A DNA stretch of 64,000 bases from Pyropia yezoensis (Eukaryota > Rhodophyta > Bangiophyceae > Bangiales > Bangiaceae). This document shows positions 10,427-20,374 of the stretch, piece by piece. The translations under genes were made by a program, and so were the position numbers. Under the pieces are notes generated by a model. The model made no database searches. It was not told the origin of the DNA and was given only the letters and a program-made list of their open reading frames with translations. Positions within the stretch are counted from its first letter, which is position 1. Every line of letters starts with the position of its first letter. The stretch lies in the NCBI GenBank assembly GCA_009829735.1, contig CM020618.1:38726894-38790893 (forward strand), read 5' to 3'.

Positions 10427-13062
10427 GTTCTGACTTGTTCGATAGTGTACAACAACTCATATTTATATGATGCAAATATATGCAAAATAGCTTTTGTTGT
10501 TTTCTTGTCGTTCCCTTCAGCATTCTCATAAAACCGCGCCACGATCTTCGTCACATAGCGTCCCGGAAGACAAGCACAACCCCATCGCCACTCACGCCCC
10601 CAGCCGCGCCGACGGAATAGCGTCGCTTATTTAGGAAGTTCAACATCGCGGGGGCGGTGACCGCCGCGGCGAGCGCCGCCGAGGACCGGGCTGAGGGGTC
10701 GGCAAGCCCCATCACCGTCCCCTCCAACACAGGTGCGCAGAAGTCGGGAGCAGAGATGAGGCGGTCCTGTGCACTGGCACCCCGGCCCCTGCCGCCGCTG
10801 AAAGTGTTGTCCTCATGCAACGACGCCCGCTCCAAGGTGCAGCATGTCACCTGGACCATTCATTTAGCCGCCACCGCAGACGAATTGTGGCCGCCACCGC
10901 CGCCGCCGTCGCCGCCGACATCCACCCACGCCACCGCCGTCACCGCCGACATCTACCCACGCCACCGACTACCACGACCCTGAGAGTGAGCAAGATGTAG
11001 GCGCTCGGCCTACCACGGCCTCGCTTCGGACGAGTCACGCACTGGAGCAGTCAATTATTAGTGGGACTAAACAGAACAGCAACGTGTCAATCATTGCAAG
11101 CGGCATCGTCTGCATATTGAATTCTCGACGGACTGCAGCGAGGCAGAATTGAAAACAAAGTGTCTGCTTTGTCTGCGTTGCGGCACCGTCATTTTGTCGT
11201 TGGGGTCTGTACGCTACGGCTGTAGATTCGGCCTCGAGAGCGGTTCGCTGCTCTAGCATGTGGTGCCAAGAGCGCCGTATGCCCACATTACACTTTTGAA
11301 CCCACGAGAGAGACCTACGGAGCACGGCTTGGCCGGTGTACCCTTCTCTCGTGCGCGCCGGCTGCGGTGCCCTTTACGCCCGTTATTGATCTGAGCGGCC
11401 GGATCGTCCGGTGCATCTCGCCGGCATGCAAGCGCCCGCCGACGGGTGCAAGAAAGCTCTCACGCGCGCCCCCCGTCCGTGCGGGCTTGGCCTTGCCCGG
11501 GTGTTGGCAACGCAAGCCGTGCTCAGCGCGCTCTTGCATCTGGACGGCGGGCGTGGGCGGTCAAGAGGCCAGAAGGTCCCATGTCCGCTTCCCCCCCCCC
11601 TCCACATCCCGAGCCCGTGGGCGACGAGACGCGCTCGTGGGCCGTGCTCGCCACCGTCGCGGGCACTGTCCGTCCCCACCCCGCTTTGGCCCAGCTCCCC
11701 CCGCCGCCACCCCATCCGCCACGCAACCTTTCAAAAAGGAAACGAAAAGTAAAGGGGGGCACCAACGTCACAGGCGTCTCCCGCCATCGCGTGGGCGCCG
11801 CGCTGCCCTCCCGCCTTGAGCGGTGGAGGAGGCATCCAAATCTGGTTTCATCCCCCCCCCCCCCAACCCCCGCTCGGCGACCCGCCTGGGTGCGTACGTA
11901 GGAGCGGGCGGCGGCTTCCGCCCGCGCGGGGGTGTCTGCTTCCCCGCGTGGCGTGCGCATCCCCAGGTTGACGTGGCGGTGAAAGCGGCGGTGCTTTGCA
12001 CGAGAGTCCGTGCAGGGTAGGGGGGCGGGGGGGGGGGGGAAATGGCAGACACTGGACGTGACCGGCCCTGGGATGGATGCCGTGCACGCGTGGACGGCCA
12101 GGGGGTGGCGGTAGCTACGCTCCAGCGCCCCCCCCTCCCCCCGCCCCCCCCCCCACACCTCCACTGGCCCCTCCCCAGTCTTGCGCCATTCAATGAACCG
12201 CGGACACCCCGTTTGCGCCACGGCACGAGACGCGCCACCCCGTCCCTATCCATACCGATCACCGCGGCAGGGGCACACGGATCCACGCGACGCCGAGCCG
12301 CGGGGACCCACTCATATGGCTGCCTCGGCGGCCGCGTCGTGCACGTGCAGGGACGCGGACCGCAGGGACGCGGACGGCAGGGACGCGGACCGCAGGGACG
12401 CGGCGGCGGCGGTGGTGGAGGCGGCGGCGGCAGCCGCGGGAGCGCCGTCCCCCACGCCGCGCGCCCGGCGGCGGTCTGGGGAGAGGGAACCTTGCCGCGG
12501 GCAGCAGGAACGCCGCCGGTTCCCACAAACCACCACCCCCCCCGCCCTTCCCCGGATCCCCCCCCCCCCCCCCACCTGTCCGTTGGTGCAAGCCACCGGT
12601 GATGATCTGATGGCTCGGCCTCGTGGATCGGGGGGAAGAGGGGCTGCCCGAGGGGTGCGCGCGCCTAAGGCACCTGCAGTCCACCACCCGGCCCCCCCGC
12701 TGCGCCGTGCGCCACGCGGCGACCGCCGCACGCTGGTGTGGCTCCACAGCCGCTGCAAAGGTCGGGAGGCGGGAGGGGGGGGGGGCAGTTTGGCGGCAGG
12801 GGTGATCCCTAGCCTCTGCACGTCAGGAGGCGGGGGGAGAAGGGAGCACTGCGGGTGGAGGTGGGGGGGCGGTGGGTGGGTGGGCGGACTTAAAACTGGG
12901 CCACCGACGGTGTGCACAGCAGCCTGCGTCGCCGGTCACATAGCACAAGCACTCTCGACGTGGCCCACACTCTCCACTCACATCCTACGTCGAGACACCC
13001 CCCCCCCCCCCCCCCCCCCTCTCGCCCTCCCCACTCGTCACCCTCCTTCCACACCAGCCGCT
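10427..13062. other. Intergenic, no supported gene
   Basis: Only short ORFs without domains are present. The part near 10.4-11.3 kb is less GC-rich than its surroundings. From 11.3 to 13.0 kb the sequence is C/G homopolymer-rich, and the C-rich stretch 12997-13019 lies just ahead of the next gene, as part of its promoter or leader. Confidence 0.6.
12348..12402. repeat. 15-bp tandem repeat (about 3.7 copies)
   Basis: The unit is cagggacgcggaccg, with one C-to-G variant in the second copy. It is a simple minisatellite in the intergenic region, with no coding context. Confidence 0.8.
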
Positions 13063-13725
13063 ATGGCTCGTTTCGGGGTGATGCTGGCGGCGGCCGCCGC
13101 GACGGTGGTTGGCACCCTGTGCGTGGCCACCGCGTCGGGCGCGGCGGTGGAGGTGAGCGCGGCTGTCAAGGCGGCATCGACAGAGGTGGCCGCCAAGGTG
13201 GCGGCCATCCACGGCCTCGTAGACGCCGCCGCCGCGTCGGTCGCAAAGGCCTCGGCAGCGGAGGCGGCGGCCACCTCCACCCTCGTCCGCGTCAACGCGC
13301 TGGCGGCGGAGGTGGTAGAGGCGGCTGCCGGCGCGGCGCCCGAGGCGGTGGCGAAAGCGGCGGCGGCGGCGACAGAGGCGTCGGCAGCGGCGGTCAAGGC
13401 CAAGCGGGGGGCGGCCGCCGCGGCGGCGGGCCTCGCCACCGCCCGCCAGGCGGCGGCCGGCGCCGACGCCGCCGTCGCGGGCGTGTCTGGGGTGAGCGTC
13501 GACGGGACGGTGCGGCTGTCGCTGGCCGCCACGACAACGGCCCGGCAGGGGCTGCTGGGCCTGTTGGGCGTTCTCCTGGCCACCGCACAGGCCGCGGCAT
13601 CGGCGGCGGCGTCGGCAGCGGTGGCCGCACAGACGGCGGCCAGCCTCATTGCGGGCGCGTTGTCGGTGCTGACAAACATCCGGGAACTGATCAGCGCGTC
13701 CCCAGCCGCCCGCTTTGCCTTTTAG
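13063..13725 (+). CDS. Ala-rich secreted/endomembrane protein of unknown function
   Basis: A single-exon ORF of 220 aa. The N-terminus is a good signal peptide: positive residue, a hydrophobic stretch of about 18 residues, then ATASG-A as a likely cleavage region near residue 27. Most of the mature part is Ala/Val-rich with heptad-like spacing and few prolines or glycines, so long amphipathic helices or a coiled coil are expected. A second hydrophobic patch (GLLGLLGVLLATA, about residue 165) and a helix near the C-terminus (SLIAGALSVLTNI) follow. The protein has no Cys after the signal and ends AARFAF. I do not recognise a family. The ATG follows a long C tract and lies at the first start of the frame. 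Confidence 0.6.
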   Translation: MARFGVMLAAAAATVVGTLCVATASGAAVEVSAAVKAASTEVAAKVAAIHGLVDAAAASVAKASAAEAAATSTLVRVNALAAEVVEAAAGAAPEAVAKAAAAATEASAAAVKAKRGAAAAAAGLATARQAAAGADAAVAGVSGVSVDGTVRLSLAATTTARQGLLGLLGVLLATAQAAASAAASAAVAAQTAASLIAGALSVLTNIRELISASPAARFAF

Positions 13726-14480
13726 AGAGCGGGAAGAGGACAAGGGCGCGGGGTGGGGGGGGGGGGGCGGAACGACGACAGCGGCTCGTGACGCTCGTCC
13801 CACCCCTTCACTTTCCCGCGCCGATGGGCCGACTTACCTGTCGGCGGTGGGGCGGGAGGCGGGGGGGTAAGGCGGTCGCGCACCACGCTAACTAACTATG
13901 GGGCCTCAACCGCCAGGGGGGGGTCCCCGTCTGACCCAGCCAGCGTGTTTTTCTAGGAGAGGCGGGAGGGGGGGGGGGTGAGGGGAGGGAGCCCCGCACG
14001 AGTAGGTCACCAAGAAAACGCGCCGCTACCGGCTTGCTGACCTTTGTACAGCATCCAAGCTTGGGAGCGCCAAACCCCGGGGGACATCTCAGTATCGGTG
14101 GGCACACTCACGTGTCGCGGGGGGGCGGAGGGGTGGGCGCGGAACTTCAAGACTGCCCCGTGGGCGCCCCGTCAACAAACAATGGAGACAGGGACCGTGC
14201 CCGCTGGACGCCCCCAAAGGGGACAGAGTGTCGGCGAGCGCCGTGACCGGCCACGCCTCCGTCGCCATCGCCACGGTCCCTGCCCTTGTCCATGGTCCCG
14301 CCGACGTGTGCAATGGCAATGCTACCAAGCCTCCGCAGGGGACGCGCGTCGACAGGCAACAGTACATACGTCTTCGGGCGGTTGTCGACCATGGTTACCC
14401 CGCGAGGCTTTCGTCATGCCCTGTGCTGCTATGTGCCGTACCTATGGTATTGGTCGAGGTCTCGTACAAAGACATACCTA
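13726..14480. other. Intergenic, no supported gene
   Basis: G-tracts directly follow the preceding stop. ORFs are short and overlap on both strands. The region ends at the first MITE. Confidence 0.6.
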
Positions 14481-14931
14481 TTGCAGTTTTCCGAATTTTG
14501 TCCCATCTGGACAAGAGCAAGAGCAAGTGTACAAGAGCAAGGGCCAATCGCATGCTCGCAGCAGAGGGCTTACCAATGGCGTGCTGCAACACGTCTGTCG
14601 GAAGAACCTGATGATTGGCTATGGCCACAACTGCTCTCGCAACGAACGCTGGTTGGTCCAAACACTCTTGTTTCTTCATCGGATCTCGCCGGTTGGCACT
14701 TTATCTCAGGTCATCTCTGTCGAGAACAGTCCGAAGCGCTCAGCCGGTGCTTGTTCTGCCCTCGAAGTGGTCAGAAATCCCGAGAGAACCCCCGATCACA
14801 CTGTTCGTACAACAACGGACCCTCATGCAGAGCAATCATTGGCCAGAGAGACAGCATATGAGCCATATCATTGGTCAAACACAGTTTGCTCTTGCTCTTG
14901 TCCACATGGGACAAAATTGGGAGAACTGCAA
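14481..14931. mobile_element. MITE copy 1 (451 bp, TA target duplication)
   Basis: The element begins TTGCAGTTTTCCGAATTTTG and ends with its inverted counterpart (CAAAATTGGGAGAACTGCAA). Terminal inverted repeats of about 45 bp include the GACAAGAGCAAGAGCAA block. It is flanked by TA on both sides (14479-14480, 14932-14933). No transposase is encoded. A copy of exactly the same length with high identity lies at 26358-26808. TIR structure, small size and TA duplication fit a Tc1/mariner-type (Stowaway-like) MITE. Confidence 0.9.
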
Positions 14932-14933
14932 TA

Positions 14934-15392
14934 TGTAGGCCACGGAGCATCGCTCGTCAGATCACTGACACTGGACTGGCTATGTAAATAGATATAGCGT
15001 TGCTCAACGCGCAGAATGAAATGCACAGGGGCCACGTTGCAGGGCACGCCGAGTTCGATGCGCACGTCGTGCTTGTCAGTTTTTAAGATACACTGTTTTA
15101 AGCCCAGCGCGGCCGGACAACACAGAGGTGAAGTCTGATCAGTTAAGTACGACTTGTATGTGCCACGCGCCACATCCTGTGCGGTATTTGCAATGTACAT
15201 GTCATGTACACTGTACTGCACATGAGGACGTTCCTAGTGGAGAAAAAGAGACAGCCGCGCGCACTCTGCTTCCTCGCCTCTTTCCGCACGCCACTCATCT
15301 CCGTCGACGTCACGTCGTTGCTCATCCCCCCCCCCTGTCCCCTTCCCCTCTACCCCAAGCGGTTGACTTTCATCACCTGCCGTCCACGCACC
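14934..15392 (+). promoter_or_regulatory. Upstream region of the 193-aa membrane protein gene
   Basis: Less GC-rich than average. It contains a perfect palindrome TGTACATG-T-CATGTACA at 15194-15210, about 185 bp before the ATG, and a C/T-rich stretch next to the start codon. Promoter function is inferred from position only. Confidence 0.35.
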
Positions 15393-16599
15393 ATGGCGCC
15401 CGCCGCAGATGCTGCGCTTCCCCTTCCGGTGGATCCCACAGCGCCTCCCTCTCCCCCCTCTCCCTCCGGCGCCGGCGCCGGCGCTGCCCCTGCGTCGTCA
15501 GACCGCCCGTGGTACAAGTACCTCTTCCGCACCACCTTCTTCTTTGGCGGCGACCCCGAGCGGGCGGCCGCCCGCTTTGCCGCCTTCCGCCACTTTGACA
15601 AGATGGCCGACACGACCGTCAGCCGTGAGGATATTCGCGCGTTTGTCGCGTCGGACGGGGTGTACGGGCCACGGCTGGCTGCGGATGAGACGCAGGCCAC
15701 GGTGCGCGGTACGTTGCGGGAAGGGGGGGGCGGGGGGGGGGGGGGAGGTTCTGTTTTCTCCCTGGCCTGGTGGGTGGGGCTGGCTGGGGCGGCGGCTATC
15801 TATGCGGGCGACCGGGCCGCCCTACCGCCCCACGGATCCCAGCAGGGGTAGGCGCGGCTTGCTGACGCTTGTGTTGTCCCCACTCCACTCGCTTTGGCCT
15901 TCCTTTTTTCCTTGTCCTTGTTTTCTTCTTTCAACATCCCTGCTGCACTTCTGGTATCCCTGTCCACTGCCTGTCGTCCCTTTTGCATCTGTGCGCTCCC
16001 TTCCCCCCCCCACCTCGCCCTCCCGCCCGCCCCTCCTTGCCCTCTTCTTGCGCACGATAGGCCTGGCGGGGCTGCTGTCGGGCGCGGCGATGGCGTCGTC
16101 CATGGCGCGGCGGTCAGGGTCGGTGTTTCCTACTGCCATCATTGGGGCGCTTTTGGGTGGCGTGACGGGCCATCTGCTGGCGGACCACGTACGTGGGGGG
16201 TTTTGCGGGCTCGTGCTGCATCTGATGGCGGGCTGGCCGCCGTGGCGAGCCATGTTCTCCGACGGTGTGGGACCTGTTCTCTGGGGAGCACATGGTAGAA
16301 GCGGATCCCCCCGCACGGGGCGGGTGGCCTGCCCAACACGCGTGGAGGAGCCCCGCTGGTCGAGCTGTTCCCTGACCCCCCGTTTTTTTGTCGTTCTGTT
16401 CCGCTCCCCAGCTGCCACTCACCGTCTTCCCCTCCTGCTCCCACCCCCTTGTTCCCTGCAGGTTGCCTCTTGGGCGCTGGGCACCTACAAGCACGACCAG
16501 GTGGCCACACGGGCGGCCCTCACCGCCTTTGTGCAGCAGCGGGAGCAGGCGCCGCCGTCGGGGGCGACCGGGGGGGGGGCTTCCGTCGCGTCGTCGTGA
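15393..16599 (+). CDS. Small three-exon membrane protein, unknown function
   Basis: Exons 15393-15708, 16061-16188 and 16462-16599 join in phase to give 193 aa. Both introns begin GTACGT and end in AG (GATAG and TGCAG). Residues 1-35 are Pro/Ala/Ser-rich. A soluble segment follows (RPWYKYLFRTTFFFGG, then AAARFAAFRHFDKMAD), and exon 2 encodes Gly/Ala-rich membrane-helix candidates (GLAGLLSGAAMASSM and FPTAIIGALLGGVTGHLLAD) with small-xxx-small packing motifs. The C-terminus WALGTYKHDQ and a Gln/Glu tail are soluble. The GxxxG-type helices resemble mitochondrial inner-membrane small proteins, but I cannot name a family. The ATG has a good context (CACCATGG). Confidence 0.65.
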
Positions 16600-17507
16600 G
16601 CAGTGTGGTGTGGAAAAGGTGCTGATGGAATGGGGGTGGGGGGGGTGGGGCGCGGGATGGGTGGATGGAGGAGAGAAAGGCGGGACAAGAGTGTGGCGGG
16701 GGTCGGGGAGGGGACCGGTGGGGGGCGGAGTGAGGGGGCGTCGGTGAACGGCCAGGGCGTTGCTGTACCCGTGTATCCCGCTCGCGCAGATGTGCGTACC
16801 GCGGGTAGACGGAGGTGAGGGCGGGGAGGTGGGCGGGGCCGGCGGGCGGGAGGGAGGGCGGAGCCGGTGGGGACTGTCGCTCTGGTAGCAGTCCGAGCGT
16901 CGCAGCCGTCGTCGCTATGGGTGGGCGGGGTGGGGGTGGAGGAGGCGGGGGGTGCCGCGGTAGCCACGGTATGTGCCTGCGGCGGCACCGCGGCCGTGGC
17001 CGTCACGGTGCGCGACCGCGGCGTTGCGGACGCGGCCACCGGCGACACTGCGAGCTGCGGGACACGACCGCCGGTTCTGTGGCAACTGGCGGTGGTGGTG
17101 GGGACAGTGCTAGCGGCGGTGGCTGGAGAGAGGAAGGCGGGCGAAGCGTCGGGGGATGATGGAGAGGAGGGAGTGGGGCACCCCGCCGCTTACCCCCGCC
17201 CGCCCGCCCGCGGTCGCGTTACGGAGGCAACGGCGGCGGCGGCACGGGCGGCGGGTGCGCAGGCGGTTGGGGGGGTAGGCTGGTTGGCGGGGAGTCTGTC
17301 GAGATGTCGGCCGCTCTTGGGTACCCACCGCTCCAGAGCTAGGTAGCTGCGTACGGCTCGAGACAAGGCCGGCCCCATGCGGGGTCCGCCGCTGTTCGTA
17401 CAGACTGTACCGCCCTCCCGGTTTGCCGCAGCTCCTCTTTCGTCTCCCCCGCCCACTCCCAGTGTGCCCTCTCGCGCATCGCACACCTACCGCCGCACCC
17501 CCCACAC
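16600..17507. other. Convergent spacer, no supported gene
   Basis: This lies between two convergent genes. Frames are open on both strands by composition, but none shows a domain or a convincing start. It probably holds the 3' UTRs of both neighbours. Confidence 0.5.
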
Positions 17508-19171
17508 CTACCGCCGCACCCCCCACGCAATGCCATATATGAGGAGGCTCGCCGCCTGCGCCACCCCCACCGTCGCGGCGCCATACGCCCACGCCGCACG
17601 CCGGCTGCGCCCGCGCCCGCCCACCCCGCCCCGCCCCGCCCGCCCCCGTCGGCCGGCCGCCACCCCGCTCCGCGGCGTTGTCGCCAGGCACCGCCGCCGC
17701 TGCCGTGGCACGCACCCCGGCGGTGGAGGTTTGTGCGTGTCAGCGTCTGTCCCATGGGCGCACCCCCCACCCGCCCCACCCACCCCCGCCCCCACCACGC
17801 CACGCCACGCCACGCCACCCTTACTCCCCCCCCCCCACCCGCGCCCCCCCCCCGACCCCCGGCGTTTCCAAGGTGCATGCCCACCCTCAACGTACCTCTC
17901 TGCGGCGACGAGCTCCCCCACCCATGAGCTGACGGTGCTGAGCCCCCCCCCCCCCCCCGCCACCGCCGCCCGCAGCACCCAGGCCGCCGGCAGGGGCGCC
18001 GACCCGGCGGGGGCGGTCGCCGTCGCGGCGACGAGGCCCGCCGCGGCGGCGGTGGCGCCCACGTTGGCGGCAAACGTGCCCAGCGGGAAGGCGGGCACCC
18101 GGGGGTTGAGCCGCGCCGCCAGCTGCCACCGCAGGAGCGCACCTGGAGGGAAGGAGGGGGAGGGGGAGAGGGATGGGGAGGGAGAGAGGGAGGGGGAGGG
18201 GGGTGGCAGCCGTGTGAAGACGGGCGCCCGCACACGCAGAGGCGCGGCGGGGCGGGGCAGCGACGGCGGGTGAGTACGCCGGCCAGAATGGACGGGTGGC
18301 CGCGGCGGCGGCGGCCGTCGTCGATAGCGGCGGCGGCGGCGGCAGCGGCGCCTCGGTGCCTGGCAGGCGGCCCGCCGTTGGCAGCCTTCCCTTTTGGCCG
18401 GCAGGCCACGCGCCCGGCCGACGCGTCCGAGGAACGCCGCCCCCTGTCTGCCAACCCGCCACCCCCACCACACCCCCAACCCCCGCCCGCCCACTTTCTC
18501 CCGCACGAACACACCTACCCGCCGGCGCAAACAGGATGGTCGCCGCCGTCTGCCGGTGAACGTCGGCCACCACCCCCGCGATGGCCAGGCCGCCCACGCC
18601 CGCTGTCGCCGGCGGGCAGGCGCGTCACGACCGGCCGTCGTCGCGCCAAGCCAGGCCACGTTGCCGCCGCCAGGCCCCCCCACCGCCATTACCGCCACCA
18701 CCACCGTACCACGCCGCGTCAGTCGTCGCGCCTGTAGAGTGCGCGGCCGGTGGAAACCCCACCCCTCCTGGTACGGCGCAGGTGTACTTCCCCGTCCTTC
18801 ACCCACCCCACCTGTCCCCAGCGCTCTACTTTGCACGCCCCCCCCACAAACCTCTCGACGCCGCCACTGGTCACTCCCAAAAGCACCCACACGGAACGTA
18901 CCCACTACGGTGCAGACGGCCCCAAGGGCCAACCACCCGCACCAGCCCCCCCACGCGGAGCACCCCCCCCCTTCCGCATCGCCGCGGACGTCCTCCCCTC
19001 CCAGGGGCTCTCGCAAAAGGTCGGGCGCCTTGCACGCCCGCCGCCGCCGCGTCTGCCGCCGCCGCCGCACCACCGCCAGCACCCCCCGGCCCGCGTCACG
19101 GCCCGCAACAAACGCCGCCAGCGGCAGCGCCACGCCGACTACCAGCGCAGTGACGGCGGCCGCCACCCTGG

Positions 19172-19215
<44 letters not shown>

Positions 19216-19493
19216 CCGTCACCGTCACCCCCACCTGCCACGACGCAAAGGTGGTGAGCGTGCCCGCCGCCCCCGTCACAAGCCCCGCCACCACTGCCGG
19301 AGGGAGCGCCGCCGCGCGGGCGGCCGCCGACACGGCGCCCGCCACGGCGGCGCCCACCACGTTGGCGGGGAGGGCGGGGAAGAGGCCGCCGGCGGGGGCG
19401 GTGACGCCCAGGTGGGAGGCGGCAAAGGCAGTGGTGAGGCCAAGGCGGGCGGCGACGCCGGCCATGGCGCCGGCGGCAATGGCGGCGGCGGTG

Positions 19494-19525
<32 letters not shown>

Positions 19526-19693
19526 GGGGGGGGGGGAGGTGGGGGGGGGCGGCGAGGGCGGAAGCGGGGGGGGAAGGCCTGTGCCGTCGGCCGGCGGCAC
19601 CGCAAGGGCGGGGACGGGGGCGGGGAGGCCGCCGCTGGGGGGGGACGCCTCGCCGCCAGGCGGGACGTCGGGCAGCACCTCATCCAGCTCCAT
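17508..19693 (-). CDS. FEX: Fluoride exporter FEX (two fused CrcB domains)
   Basis: It exports fluoride from the cytoplasm at the plasma membrane. Five exons can be traced: 19693-19235, about 19166-18902, 18602-18519, 18142-17896 and 17604-17508, roughly 383 aa. The last three junctions are phase-consistent (donors GTACGT, GTAGGT, GTACGT). Domain 1 (exon 1) has GLFPALPANVVGAAVAG and then GAAGTLTTFASW, the CrcB signature. Exons 2-3 encode the linking helices and ILFAPAG. Exon 4 begins the second domain with ALLRWQLAARLNP, FPLGTFAANVG and GGGLSTVSSWVGEL. Exon 5 gives the last helix ending IYGIAWGVRR. The second box has Val where domains usually have Phe. The exon 1-2 join is unresolved: a GC-AG intron, or a Gly linker across the C40 tract with an indel, would both work. 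The start MELDEVLP is chosen for context; the frame is open upstream. Confidence 0.88.
19175..19214. repeat. Uninterrupted C40 homopolymer
   Basis: Forty consecutive C on the plus strand, exactly between FEX exon 1 and exon 2. Read on the minus strand it would encode poly-Gly if exonic. Length is likely to be error-prone in sequencing and polymorphic in nature. Confidence 0.95.
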
Positions 19694-20374
19694 CCCTGCC
19701 GTGATGGCAAGAGTGAGGGGGCGAGTGCAAGCACGCGGCGAGCACAGTGGAGTGGGACGTAGGTCGGGTCGACCCGCGCGAGGGTGTCCACCTTGGCTGC
19801 CAAGAACGACTAAGGCAGATGGCAGGATCCCGAGATCCAGAGGCTGGCGAGTGACGTGCGTTTTACTCATACTTGCTTGCAATTGTCCACAGTAGAACAT
19901 GTCGTCGAACAATAGGGGGGGCCACTACTTGTGATCAATGCTCTTGTGTGCGTTATGGAGGGAAAGGGGCCCCCCCGGACCTCCATGCTCCCATCCATCC
20001 ACGTCGACGACGGTCGCGTTGGCTGTTGCCGCTGCGAGGCACCCCCACTCACCACGCCAAGGGCCTGGGCCTTTCTTCGACACTTTGTCGCGAACCACGA
20101 AGAGGCCGCGTGACGGGTCGCGCTTGTCCCTGTTCCTGTGGTCGTGGCTACAGCGGCGTTGGCGGTGACTGTTCGCGGCTGGCCGTGCCTCTTCCGCGGC
20201 GACCTGACCCTGGAGTCACCGTGCGGGTCTGGGTCTTGTCGCTGGCTTGGACAGCTCGCACCGCCCCTTCTTTCCTGCCTCAGCTGTGTGCTTTCCCTCT
20301 CCCCGTCTCCCCCCGTGCCCTGCTCTCCCTCCTCCCTCCTCCCTTCTCGCCAGCCCAACCCCCCTTGCCCAACC
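19694..20374. promoter_or_regulatory. Shared upstream region of FEX (minus) and NMD3 (plus)
   Basis: The divergent starts are 681 bp apart. The NMD3 side ends in a long C/T-rich stretch directly before its ATG. I see no TATA box. Function is inferred from the divergent arrangement. Confidence 0.4.

Noticed and set aside
16485..17346. Ala/Thr/Pro ORFs on both strands between 16.6 and 17.3 kb
   Set aside because: Overlapping frames on both strands, no domain, no splice logic; lies in the 3' spacer of two convergent genes.
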